From Osmia lignaria lignaria (Eukaryota > Arthropoda > Insecta > Hymenoptera > Megachilidae), in contig NW_027478159.1 of NCBI RefSeq assembly GCF_051020975.1, positions 17,624,501 to 17,688,500 of the forward strand: a stretch of DNA of 64,000 nt. Direction: 5' to 3'. The notes beneath the pieces were generated by a model, which was not told the DNA's origin, ran no database searches, and saw nothing but the letters and a program-made list of their open reading frames with translations. The translations under genes and the position numbers were made by a program. Shown here piece by piece: positions 26,601-37,254 of this stretch. Within the stretch, counting starts at the first letter, position 1. Each line of letters begins with the position of its first letter.

Positions 26601-26745
26601 ATATCTCGAAATATGTCCGTCAGGCCCCTTCCCTTGAGATAAATCTGCAAATATCTCGGAAACGAAGAGAGCTATGGCAAAATGATAAGAGACCTTTTTT
26701 GTAGAGAATTAAGTTGCCTACTTTTTATGTTCTATGATATTTTTT

Positions 26746-27067
26746 GATCAGATGCGTAGTTCTCGAGATATATCAAGATATTTAAAAGTTCCGAAGCCGC
26801 ACCAACATAATAGAGATACAGAAACACCGTGGCCCCTTTCTTTGAGATAACTCTGCACTATTGCGAGCTGCAAATGCCACTTCCAGCTTAGCTGTGCAGA
26901 GGAAGAACAACAAGAAGAAGAAATATCTCGAAATATGTCCGTCAGGCCAGTTCCTTTGAGCTGAATCTGCAAATATCTCGGAAACGAAGCGAGCTATGGC
27001 AAAATGTTAAGAGACGTTTTTTGTAGAGAATTATGTTTCCTACAATTTATGTTCTATGATATTTTTT
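26746..27067. repeat. Divergent CAGTTCC subtype monomer (representative)
   Basis: This subtype carries a linked cassette: CAGAGGAAGAAC, then GGCCAGTTCC (GGCCCGTTCC in some), TTTGAGCTGAATCTGC in place of the usual CCTTGAGATAAATCTGC. It recurs as single units starting at 4,536, 8,076, 13,226, 26,746, 30,604, 32,536, 36,720, 59,257 and 61,511, in both A and B backbones. It is usually followed by a GACGTTTTT-type or GACATTTTT-type junction. Confidence 0.87.
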
Positions 27068-27381
27068 GATCAGAAGCGTAGTTTTCGAGATATATCGAGA
27101 TATTTAAAAGTTCCGAAGCCGCACCAACATAATAGAGATACAGAAACACCGTGGCCCCTTTCTTTGAGATAACTCTGCACTAGTGCGAGCCGCAAATGCC
27201 ACTTCCAGCTTAGCTGTGCAGAAGAAGAACAACAAGAAGAAGAAATATCTCGAAATATGTCCGTCAGGCCCCTTCCCTTGAGATAAATCTGCAAATATCT
27301 CGGCGAGCTATTGCAAAATGTTAAGAGAACTTTTTTGTAGAGAATTGAGTTTCCTACTTTTTATGTTCTATGATATTTTTT
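27068..27381. repeat. 314-bp monomer with an 8-bp deletion
   Basis: The sequence reads ATCTCGGCGAGCTATTG where other units have eight more bases (AAACGAAG) after CGG. This is the largest length change in the window and removes the region around unit positions 237-244. It seems unique here. Confidence 0.92.
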
Positions 27382-28025
27382 GATCAGATGCGTAGTTCTC
27401 GAGATATATCAAGATATTTAATAGTTCCGAAGCTGCACCAACATAATAGAGGTGCAGAAACACCGTGGCCTCTTTCTTTGAGATAACTCTGCACTATTGC
27501 GAGCTGCAAATGCCACTTCCAGCTTAGCTGTGCAGAAGAGGAACAACAAGAAGAAGAAATATCTCGGAATATGTCCGTCAGGCCCCTTCCCTTGAGATAA
27601 ATCTGCAAATATCTCGGAAACGATGCCAGCTATGGGAAAATGTTAAGAAACCTTTTTTGTAGAGAATTAAGTTTCCTACTTTTTATCTTCTATGATATTT
27701 TTTGATCAGATGCGTAGTTCTCGAGATATATCAAGATATTTAAAAGTTCCGAAGCCGCACCAACATAATAGAGATACAGAAACACCGTGGCCCCTTTCTT
27801 TGAGATAACTCTGCACTATTGCGAGCTGTAAATGCCACTTCCAGCTTAGCTGTGCAGAAGAAGAACAACAAGAAGAAGAAATATCTCGAAATATGTCCGT
27901 CAGGCCCCTTCCCTTGAGATATATCTGCAAATATCTCGGAAACAAAGCGAGCTATGGCAAAATGTTAAGAGACCTTTTTTGTAATGAATTATGTTTCCTA
28001 CAATTTATGTTCTATGATATTTTTT

Positions 28026-28349
28026 GATCAGAAGCGTAGTTTTCGAGATATATCGAGATATTTAAAAGTTCCGAAGCCGCACCAACATATATTTGAGATA
28101 CAGAAACACCGTGGCCCCTTTCTTTCAGATAACTATGCACTATTGCGAGCTGCAAATGCCACTTCCAGCTTAGCTGTGCAGAAGAAGAACAACAAGAAGA
28201 AGAAATATCTCGAAATATGTGCGTCAGGCCCCTTACCTTGAGATAAATCTGCAAATATCTCGGAAACGAAGCGAGCTATGGCAAAATGTTAAGAGACCTT
28301 TTTTGTAGAGAATTAAGTTTCCTACTTTTTATCTTCTATGATATTTTCT
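28026..28349. repeat. 324-bp monomer with a 2-bp insertion
   Basis: CCAACATATATTTGAGATAC replaces CCAACATAATAGAGATAC near 28,084-28,096, a net gain of 2 bp and the only insertion in the window. Its duplicate near 29,316-29,637 lacks it, so it arose after, or was lost from, one copy. Confidence 0.9.
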
Positions 28350-28570
28350 GACCAGATTCGTAGTTCTCGAGATATATCAAGATATTTAAAAGTTCCGAAG
28401 CCGCACCAACATAATAGAGATACAGAAACACCGTGGCCCCTCTCTTTGAGATAACTCTGCACAATTGCGAGCTGCAAATGCCACTTCCAGCTTAGCTGTG
28501 CAGAGGAAGAACAACAAGAAGAAGAAATATCTCGAAATATGTCCGTCAGGCCCCTTCCCTTGAGATAAAT

Positions 28571-28637
28571 CGGCAAGTATCTCGGAAACGAAGCGAGCTA
28601 TGCCAAAATGTTAAGAGACCTTATTTGTAGACAATTA
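28571..28637. repeat. Marker haplotype without the deletion
   Basis: All linked variants of the 17,955 haplotype are present but GGAAACGAAGCG is intact. This is either the undeleted ancestor or a copy repaired by conversion. Confidence 0.8.
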
Positions 28638-28671
28638 AGTTTCCTACTTTTTATGTTCTATGATATTTTTT

Positions 28672-29959
28672 GATCAGATGCGTAGTTCTCGAGATATATC
28701 AAGATATTTAAAAGTTCCGAAGCTGCACCAACATAATAGAGGTGCAGAAACACCGTGGCCTCTTTCTTTGAGATAACTCCGCACTATTGCGAGCTGCAAA
28801 TGCCACTTCCAGCTTAGCTGTGCAGAAGAGGAACAACAAGAAGAAGAAATATCTCGGAATATGTCCGTCAGGCCCCTTCCCTTGAGATAAATCTGCAAAT
28901 ATCTCGGAAACGATGCCAGCTATGGGAAAATGTTAAGAAACCTTTTTTGTAGAGAATTAAGTTTCCTACTTTTTATCTTCTATGATATTTTTTGATCAGA
29001 TGCGTAGTTCTCGAGATATATCAAGATATTTAAAAGTTCCGAAGCCGCACCATCATAATAGAGATACAGAAACACCGTGGCCCCTTTCTTTGAGATAACT
29101 CTGCACTATTGCGAGCTGTAAATGCCACTTCCAGCTTAGCTGTGCAGAAGAAGAACAACAAGAAGAAGAAATATCTCGAAATATGTCCGTCAGGCCCCTT
29201 CCCTTGAGATATATCTGCAAATATCTCGGAAACAAAGCGAGCTATGGCAAAATGTTAAGAGACCTTTTTTGTAGAGAATTATGTTTCCTACAATTTATGT
29301 TCTATGATATTTTTTGATCAGAAGCGTAGTTTTCGAGATATATCGAGATATTTAAAAGTTCCGAAGCCGCACCAACATAATAGAGATACAGAAACACCGT
29401 GGCCCCTTTCTTTCAGATAACTATGCACTATTGCGAGCTGCAAATGCCACTTCCAGCTTAGCTGTGCAGAAGAAGAACAACAAGAAGAAGAAATATCTCG
29501 AAATATGTCCGTCAGGCCCCTTACCTTGAGATAAATCTGCAAATATCTCGGAAACGAAGCGAGCTATGGCAAAATGTTAAGAGACCTTTTTTGTAGAGAA
29601 TTAAGTTTCCTACTTTTTATCTTCTATGATATTTTCTGACCAGATTCGTAGTTCTCGAGATATATCAAGATATTTAAAAGTTCCGAAGCCGCACCAACAT
29701 AATAGAGATACAGAAACACCGTGGCCCCACTCTTTGAGATAACTCTGCACAATTGCGACCTGCAAATGCCACTTCCAGCTTAGCTGTGCAGAAGAAGAAC
29801 AACAAGAAGAAGAAATATCTCGAAATATGTCCGTCAGGCCCCTTCCCTTGAGATAAATCGGCAAGTATCTCGGAAACGAAGCGAGCTATGGCAAAATGTT
29901 AAGAGACCTTTTTTGTAGAGAATTATGTTTCCTACAATTTATGTTCTATGATATTTTTT
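28672..29959. repeat. Four-monomer HOR, copy 2
   Basis: Partner of 27,382-28,671 with the same subtype order. Point differences increase near the end (GGCCCCACTC, GCGACCTGC). Its last part also belongs to the following 6-monomer HOR. Confidence 0.83.
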
Positions 29960-31457
29960 GATCAGAAGCGTAGTTTTCGAGATATATCGAGATATTTAAA
30001 AGTTCCGAAGCCGCACCAACATAATAGAGATACAGAAACACCGTGGCCCCTTTCTTTCAGATAACTATGCACTATTGCGAGCTGCAAATGCCACTTCCAG
30101 CTTAGCTGTGCAGAAGAAGAACAACAAGAAGAAGAAATATCTCGAAATATGTCCGTCAGGCCCCTTACCTTGAGATAAATCTGCAAATATCTCGGAAACG
30201 AAGCGAGCTATGGCAAAATGTTAAGAGACCTTTTTTGTAGAGAATTAAGTTTCCTACTTTTTATCTTCTATGATATTTTCTGACCAGATTCGTAGTTCTC
30301 GAGATATATCAAGATATTTAAAAGTTCCGAAGCCGCACCAACATAATAGAGATACAGAAACACCGTGGCCCCACTCTTTGAGATAACTCTGCACAATTGC
30401 GAGCTGCAAATGCCACTTCCAGCTTAGCTGTGCAGAAGAGGAACAACAAGAAGAAGAAATATCTCGGAATATGTCCGTCAGGCCCCTTCCCTTGAGATAA
30501 ATCTGCAAATATCTCGGAAACGAAGCGAGCTATTGCAAAATGTTAAGAGACCTTATTTGTAGAGAACTAAGTTTCCTCCTTTTTATGTTCTATGGTATTT
30601 TTTGATCAGATGCGGAGTTCTCGAGATATATCAAGATATTTAAAAGTTCCGAAGCCGCACCAACATAATAAAGATACAGAAACACCGTGGCCCCTCTCTT
30701 TGAGATAACTCTGCACTATTGCGAGCTGGAAATGCCACTTCCAGCTTAGCTGTGCAGAGGAAGAACAACAAGAAGAAGAAATATCTCGAAATATGTCCGT
30801 CAGGCCAGTTCCTTTGAGCTGAATCTGCAAATATCTCGGAAACGAAGCGAGCTATGGCAAAATCTTAAGAGACGTTTTTTGTAGAGAATTATGTTTCCTA
30901 CAATTTATGTTCTATGATATTTTTTGATCAGAAGCGTAGTTTTCGAGATATATCGAGATATTTAAAAGTTCCGAAGCCGCACCAACATAATAGAGATACA
31001 GAAACACCGTGGCCCCTTTCTTTCAGATAGCTATGCACTATTGCGAGCTGCAAATGCCACTTCCAGCTTAGCTGTGCAGAAGAAGAACAACAAGAAGAAG
31101 AAATATCTCGAAATATGTCCGTCAGGCCCCTTACCTTGAGATAAATCTGCAAATATCTCGGAAACGAAGCGAGCTATGGCAAAATGTTAAGAGACCTTTT
31201 TTGTAGAGAATTAAGTTTCCTACTTTTTATCTTCTATGATATTTTCTGATCAGATGCGTAGTTCTCGAGATATATCAAGATATTTAAAAGTTCCGAAGCC
31301 GCACCAACATAATAGAGATAGAGAAACATCGTGGCCCCTCTCTTTGAGATAACTCTGCACAATTGCGAGCTGCAAATGCCACTTCCAGCTTAGCTGTGCA
31401 GAAGAGGAACAACAAGAAGAAGAAATATCTCGAAATATGTCCGTCAGGCCCCTTCAT
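29526..31457. repeat. Six-monomer HOR, copy 1 (1,932 bp)
   Basis: The tandem partner starts at 31,458, offset 1,932 bp, exactly six units. I found one difference (30,578 C versus 32,510 A). Shared rare variants: CTATGGTATT, GATGCGGAGTT, AATAAAGATAC, AATCTTAAGAGACG, CAGATAGCTATGC, GATAGAGAAACATCG and CCTTCATTTGAG. Confidence 0.95.
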
Positions 31458-33389
31458 TTGAGATAAATCTGCAAATATCTCGGAAACGAAGCGAGCTATG
31501 GCAAAATGTTAAGAGACCTTTTTTGTAGAGAATTAAGTTTCCTACTTTTTATCTTCTATGATATTTTCTGACCAGATTCGTAGTTCTCGAGATATATCAA
31601 GATATTTAAAAGTTCCGAAGCCGCACCAACATAATAGAGATACAGAAACACCGTGGCCCCACTCTTTGAGATAACTCTGCACAATTGCGACCTGCAAATG
31701 CCACTTCCAGCTTAGCTGTGCAGAAGAAGAACAACAAGAAGAAGAAATATCTCGAAATATGTCCGTCAGGCCCCTTCCCTTGAGATAAATCGGCAAGTAT
31801 CTCGGAAACGAAGCGAGCTATGGCAAAATGTTAAGAGACCTTTTTTGTAGAGAATTATGTTTCCTACAATTTATGTTCTATGATATTTTTTGATCAGAAG
31901 CGTAGTTTTCGAGATATATCGAGATATTTAAAAGTTCCGAAGCCGCACCAACATAATAGAGATACAGAAACACCGTGGCCCCTTTCTTTCAGATAACTAT
32001 GCACTATTGCGAGCTGCAAATGCCACTTCCAGCTTAGCTGTGCAGAAGAAGAACAACAAGAAGAAGAAATATCTCGAAATATGTCCGTCAGGCCCCTTAC
32101 CTTGAGATAAATCTGCAAATATCTCGGAAACGAAGCGAGCTATGGCAAAATGTTAAGAGACCTTTTTTGTAGAGAATTAAGTTTCCTACTTTTTATCTTC
32201 TATGATATTTTCTGACCAGATTCGTAGTTCTCGAGATATATCAAGATATTTAAAAGTTCCGAAGCCGCACCAACATAATAGAGATACAGAAACACCGTGG
32301 CCCCACTCTTTGAGATAACTCTGCACAATTGCGAGCTGCAAATGCCACTTCCAGCTTAGCTGTGCAGAAGAGGAACAACAAGAAGAAGAAATATCTCGGA
32401 ATATGTCCGTCAGGCCCCTTCCCTTGAGATAAATCTGCAAATATCTCGGAAACGAAGCGAGCTATTGCAAAATGTTAAGAGACCTTATTTGTAGAGAACT
32501 AAGTTTCCTACTTTTTATGTTCTATGGTATTTTTTGATCAGATGCGGAGTTCTCGAGATATATCAAGATATTTAAAAGTTCCGAAGCCGCACCAACATAA
32601 TAAAGATACAGAAACACCGTGGCCCCTCTCTTTGAGATAACTCTGCACTATTGCGAGCTGGAAATGCCACTTCCAGCTTAGCTGTGCAGAGGAAGAACAA
32701 CAAGAAGAAGAAATATCTCGAAATATGTCCGTCAGGCCAGTTCCTTTGAGCTGAATCTGCAAATATCTCGGAAACGAAGCGAGCTATGGCAAAATCTTAA
32801 GAGACGTTTTTTGTAGAGAATTATGTTTCCTACAATTTATGTTCTATGATATTTTTTGATCAGAAGCGTAGTTTTCGAGATATATCGAGATATTTAAAAG
32901 TTCCGAAGCCGCACCAACATAATAGAGATACAGAAACACCGTGGCCCCTTTCTTTCAGATAGCTATGCACTATTGCGAGCTGCAAATGCCACTTCCAGCT
33001 TAGCTGTGCAGAAGAAGAACAACAAGAAGAAGAAATATCTCGAAATATGTCCGTCAGGCCCCTTACCTTGAGATAAATCTGCAAATATCTCGGAAACGAA
33101 GCGAGCTATGGCAAAATGTTAAGAGACCTTTTTTGTAGAGAATTAAGTTTCCTACTTTTTATCTTCTATGATATTTTCTGATCAGATGCGTAGTTCTCGA
33201 GATATATCAAGATATTTAAAAGTTCCGAAGCCGCACCAACATAATAGAGATAGAGAAACATCGTGGCCCCTCTCTTTGAGATAACTCTGCACAATTGCGA
33301 GCTGCAAATGCCACTTCCAGCTTAGCTGTGCAGAAGAGGAACAACAAGAAGAAGAAATATCTCGAAATATGTCCGTCAGGCCCCTTCAT
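31458..33389. repeat. Six-monomer HOR, copy 2 (1,932 bp)
   Basis: Near-identical partner of 29,526-31,457. Similarity continues about 77 bp further, to 33,466, before ATTATG replaces ATTAAG. This is the pattern left by one recent unequal crossover. Confidence 0.95.
32218..32537. repeat. GACCAGATTCG subtype monomer (representative)
   Basis: TTCTGACCAGATTCG replaces TTTTGATCAGATGCG, removing the TGATCA palindrome that marks most unit starts. I see it near 21,918, 22,560, 23,849, 24,492, 28,350, 29,638, 30,282, 31,570 and 32,214 only. It is therefore confined to about 10 kb. Confidence 0.85.
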
Positions 33390-33639
33390 TTGAGATAAAT
33401 CTGCAAATATCTCGGAAACGAAGCGAGCTATGGCAAAATGTTAAGAGACCTTTTTTGTAGAGAATTATGTTTCCTACTTTTTATGTTCTATGATATTTTT
33501 TGATCAGACGCGTAGTTCTCGAGATATATCAAGATATTTAAAAGTTCCGAAGCCGCACCAACATAATAGAGATACAGAAACACCGTGGCTCCATTCTTTG
33601 AGATAACTCTGCACTATTGCGACCTGGAAATGCCACTTC

Positions 33640-34040
33640 CAGTTTAGCTGTGCAGAAGAAGAACAACAAGAAGAAGAAATATCTCGAAATATGTCCGTTA
33701 GGCCCCTTCCCTTGAGATAAATCTGCAAATATCTCGGAAACGAAGCGAGCTATGGCAAAATGTTAAGAGACCTTTTTTGTAGAGAATTAAGTTTCCTACG
33801 TTTTATGTTCTATGATATTTTTTGATCAGATCCGTAGTTCTCGAGATATATCAAGATATTTAAAAGTTCCGAAGCCGCACCAACATAATAGGGATACAGA
33901 AACACCGTGCCCCTCTCTTTGAGATAACTCTGCACTATTGCGAGCTGTAAATGCCACTTCCAGCTTAGCTGTGCAGAAGAAGAACAACAAGAAGAAGAAA
34001 TATCTCGAAATATGTCCGTCAGGCCCCTTCCCTTGAGATA
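33640..34040. repeat. Eight-monomer-offset short duplication, copy 1
   Basis: This matches about 36,215-36,615 at 2,575 bp. Both copies share CCTACGTTTTATG, GATCCGTAG, AATAGGGATAC and the same missing base in CCGTGCCCCTCTC. Confidence 0.85.
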
Positions 34041-36214
34041 AATCTGCAAATATCTCGGAAACGAAGAGAGCTATGGCAAAATGTTAAGAGACCTTTTTTG
34101 TAGAGAATTAGGTTTCCTACTTTTTATGTACTATGATATTTTTTGATCAGATGCGTAGTTCTCGAGATATATCAAGATATTTAAAAGTTCCGAAGCCGCA
34201 CCAACATAATAGAGATACAGAAACACCGTGGCCCCTTTCTTTGAGATAACTCTGCACTATTGCGAGCTGTAAATGCCACTTCCAGCTTAGCTGCGCAGAA
34301 GAAGAACAACAAGAAGAAGAAATATCTCGAAATATGTCCGTCAGGCCCCTTCCCTTGAGATATATCTGCAAATATCTCGGAAACGAAGCGAGCTATGGCA
34401 AAATGTTAAGCGACGTTTTTTGTAGAGAATTATGTTTCCTACAATTTATGTTCTATGATATTTTTTGATCAGAAGCGTAGTTTTCGAGATATATCGAGAT
34501 ATTTAAAAGTTCCGAAGCCGCACCAACATAATAGAGATACAGAAACACCGTGGCCCCTTTCTTTGAGATAACTCTGCACCAGGGCGAGCCGCAAATGCCA
34601 CTTCCAGCTTAGCTGTGCAGAACAAGAACAACAAGAAGAAGAAATATCTCGAAATATGTCCGTCAGGCACCTTCCCTTGAGATAAATCTGCAAATATCTC
34701 GGAAACGAAGCGAGCTATTGCAAAATGTTAAGAGACCTTTTTTGTAGAGAATTGAGTTTCCTACTTTTTATGTTCTATGATATTTTTTGATCAGATGCGT
34801 AGTTCTCGAGATATATCAAGATATTTAAAAGTTCCGAAGCCGCACCAACATAATAGAGATACAGAAACACCGTGGCCCCTTTCTTTCAGATAACTATGCA
34901 CTATTGCGAGCTGCAAAAGCCACTTCCAGCTTAGCTGTGCAGAAGAAGAACAACAAGAAGAAGAAATATCTCGAAATATGTCCGTCAGGCCCCTTACCTT
35001 GAGATAAATCTGCAAATATCTCGGAAACGAAGCGAGCTATGGCAAAATGTTAAGAGACGTTTTTTGTAGAGAATTATGTTTCCTACAATTTATGTTCTAT
35101 GATATTTTTTGATCAGAAGCGTACTTTTCGAGATATATCGAGATATTTAAAAGTTCCGAAGCCGCACCAACATAATAGAGATACAGAAACACCGTGGCCC
35201 CTTTCTTTGAGATAACTCTGCACTAGTGCGAGCTGCAAATGCGACTTCCAGTTTAGCTGTGCAGAAGAAGAGCAACAAGAAGAAGAAATATCTCGAAATA
35301 TGTCCGACAGGCCCCTTCCCTTGAGATAAATCTGCAAATATCTCGGAAACGAAGCGAGCTATGGCGAAATATTAAGAGACCTTTTTTGTAGAGAATTAAG
35401 TTTCCTACTTTTTATCTTCTATGACATTTTTTGATCAGATGCGTAGTTCTCGAGATAGATCAAGATACTTAAAAGTTCCGAAGCCGCACCAACATAATAG
35501 AGATACAGAAACACCGTGGCCCCTTTCTTTGAGATAACTCTGCACTATTGCGAGCTGCAAATGCCACTTCGAGCTTAGCTGTGCAGAAGAAGAACAACAA
35601 GAAGAAGAAATATCTCGAAATATGTCCGTCAGACCCCTTCCCTTGAGATGAATCTGCAAATATCTCGGAAACGAAGCGAGCTATGGCAAAATGTTAAGCG
35701 ACCTTTTTTGTAGAGAATAATGTTTCCTACAATTTACGTTCTATGATATTTTTTGATCAGAAGCGTAGTTTTCGAGATATATCGAGATATTTAAAAGTTC
35801 CGAAGCCGCACCAACATAATAGAGATACAGAAACACCGTGGCCCCTTTCTTTGAGATAACTGTGCACCAGTGCGAGCCGCAAATGCCACTTCCAGCTTAG
35901 CTGTGCAGAAGAAGAACAACAAGAAGAAGAAATATCTCGAAATATGTCCGTCAGGCCCCTTCCCTTGAGATATATCTGCAAATATCTCGGAAACGAAGCG
36001 AGCTATGGCAAAATGTTTAGAGACCGTTTTTGTAGAGAATTATGTTTCCTACTTTTTATGTTCTATGATATTTTTTGATCAGACGCGTAGTTCTCGAGAT
36101 ATATCAAGATATTTAAAAGTTCCGAAGCCGCACCAACATAATAGAGATACAGAAACACCGTGGCCCCTTTCTTTGAGATAACTCTGCACTATTGCGAGCT
36201 GCAAATGCCACTTC

Positions 36215-36615
36215 CAGTTTAGCTGTGCAGAAGAAGAACAACAAGAAGAAGAAATATCTCGAAATATGTCCGTTAGGCCCCTTCCCTTGAGATAAATCTG
36301 CAAATATCTCGGAAACGAAGCGAGCTATGGCAAAATGTTAAGAGACCTTTTTTGTAGAGAATTAAGTTTCCTACGTTTTATGTTCTATGATATTTTTTGA
36401 TCAGATCCGTAGTTCTCGAGATATATCAAGATATTTAAAAGTTCCGAAGCCGCACCAACATAATAGGGATACAGAAACACCGTGCCCCTCTCTTTGAGAT
36501 AACTCTGCACTATTGCGAGCTGTAAATGCCACTTCCAGCTTAGCTGTGCAGAAGAAGAACAACAAGAAGAAGAAATATCTCGAAATATGTCCGTCAGGCC
36601 CCTTCCCTTGAGATA
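36215..36615. repeat. Eight-monomer-offset short duplication, copy 2
   Basis: Partner of 33,640-34,040, including the shared one-base deletion near 36,485. To the right the two differ (GATATATC versus GATAAATC). A separate match then links 34,400-34,715 with 36,974-37,289 (GGCACCTTCCC and GAACAAGAAC markers). Confidence 0.85.
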
Positions 36616-37254
36616 TATCTGCAAATATCTCGGAAACGAAGCGAGCTATGGCAAAATGTTAAGAGACCTTTTTTGTAGAGAATTACGTTTCCTACAATTT
36701 ATGTTCTATGATATTTTTTGATCAGATGCGTAGTTCTCGAGATATACCAAGATATTTAAAAGTTCCGAAGCCGCACCAACATAATAGAGATACAGAAACA
36801 CCGTGGCCCCTTTCTTTGAGATAACTCTGCACTATTGCGAGCTGCAAATGCCACTTCCAGCTTAGCTGTGCAGAGGAAGAACAACAAGAAGAAGGAATAT
36901 CTCGAAATATGTCCGTCAGGCCAGTTCCTTTGAGCTGAATCTGCAAATATCTCGGAAACGAAGCGAGCTATGCCAAATGTTAAGAGACGTTTTTTGTAGA
37001 GAATTATGTTTCCTACAATTTATGTTCTATGATATTTTTTGATCAGAAGCGTAGTTTTCGAGATATATCGAGATATTTAAAAGTTCCGAAGCCGCACGAA
37101 CATAATAGAGATACAGAAACATCGTGGCCCCTTTCTTTGAGATAACTCTGCACTAGTGCGAGCCGCAAATGCCACTTCCAGCTTAGCTGTGCAGAACAAG
37201 AACAACAAGAAGAAGAAATATCTCGAAATATGTCCGTCAGGCACCTTCCCTTGA

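Larger units (their letters stand above)
26509..26649. repeat. Internal 27-bp direct repeat within the monomer
   Basis: 26,509-26,535 and 26,623-26,649 both read GGCCCCTT...TTGAGATAA...TCTGCA. They are identical at 24 of 27 positions, with starts 114 bp apart. Weaker collinear matches follow: GCGAGCT then GCAAATG after the first copy, GCGAGCT-like sequence then GCAAAATG after the second, with about 12 bp extra in the second. This is visible in nearly every unit. It suggests the 322 bp unit grew from a shorter ancestral repeat of about 105-125 bp; the ancestry is inference. Confidence 0.85.
26424..26745. repeat. Reference type-A monomer (322 bp)
   Basis: This copy illustrates type A. In order it holds: GATCAG followed by GCGTAGTTCTCGAG with a CTCGAG hexamer at unit positions 17-22; an AT-rich GATATATCAAGATATTT stretch; a first GGCCCC...CTGCA block (86-112); a dyad-symmetric segment (108-154); a GAA/CAA triplet tract (152-177); ATATCTCG (178-185); a second GGCCCC...CTGCA block (200-226); ATATCTCGG (228-236); GCGAGCT-like sequence (244-250); a T6 tract (272-277); and the CTACTTTTTATG junction (296-305). 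Its last third carries private changes such as GAAGAGAG and ATGATAAG. Variation among units is by point changes far more than by length. Confidence 0.93.
27382..28671. repeat. Four-monomer HOR, copy 1
   Basis: Four units with a fixed subtype order: a GGTGCAG/GGCCTCTTTC unit, a unit with CTTCTATG, a type-B unit with TTTCAGATAACTATGC, and a GACCAGATTCG unit. The same order follows at 28,672-29,959 (1,288 bp, 1,290 bp across the insertion). Differences such as TTAATAGTTCC near 27,421 make it older than the 16-unit block. Confidence 0.83.

Noticed and set aside
26651..26668. CENP-B-box-like sequence at GGAAACGAAG
   Set aside because: It shares only GGAAACG with the 3' half of the box. The essential TTCG at the correct spacing is absent on either strand.
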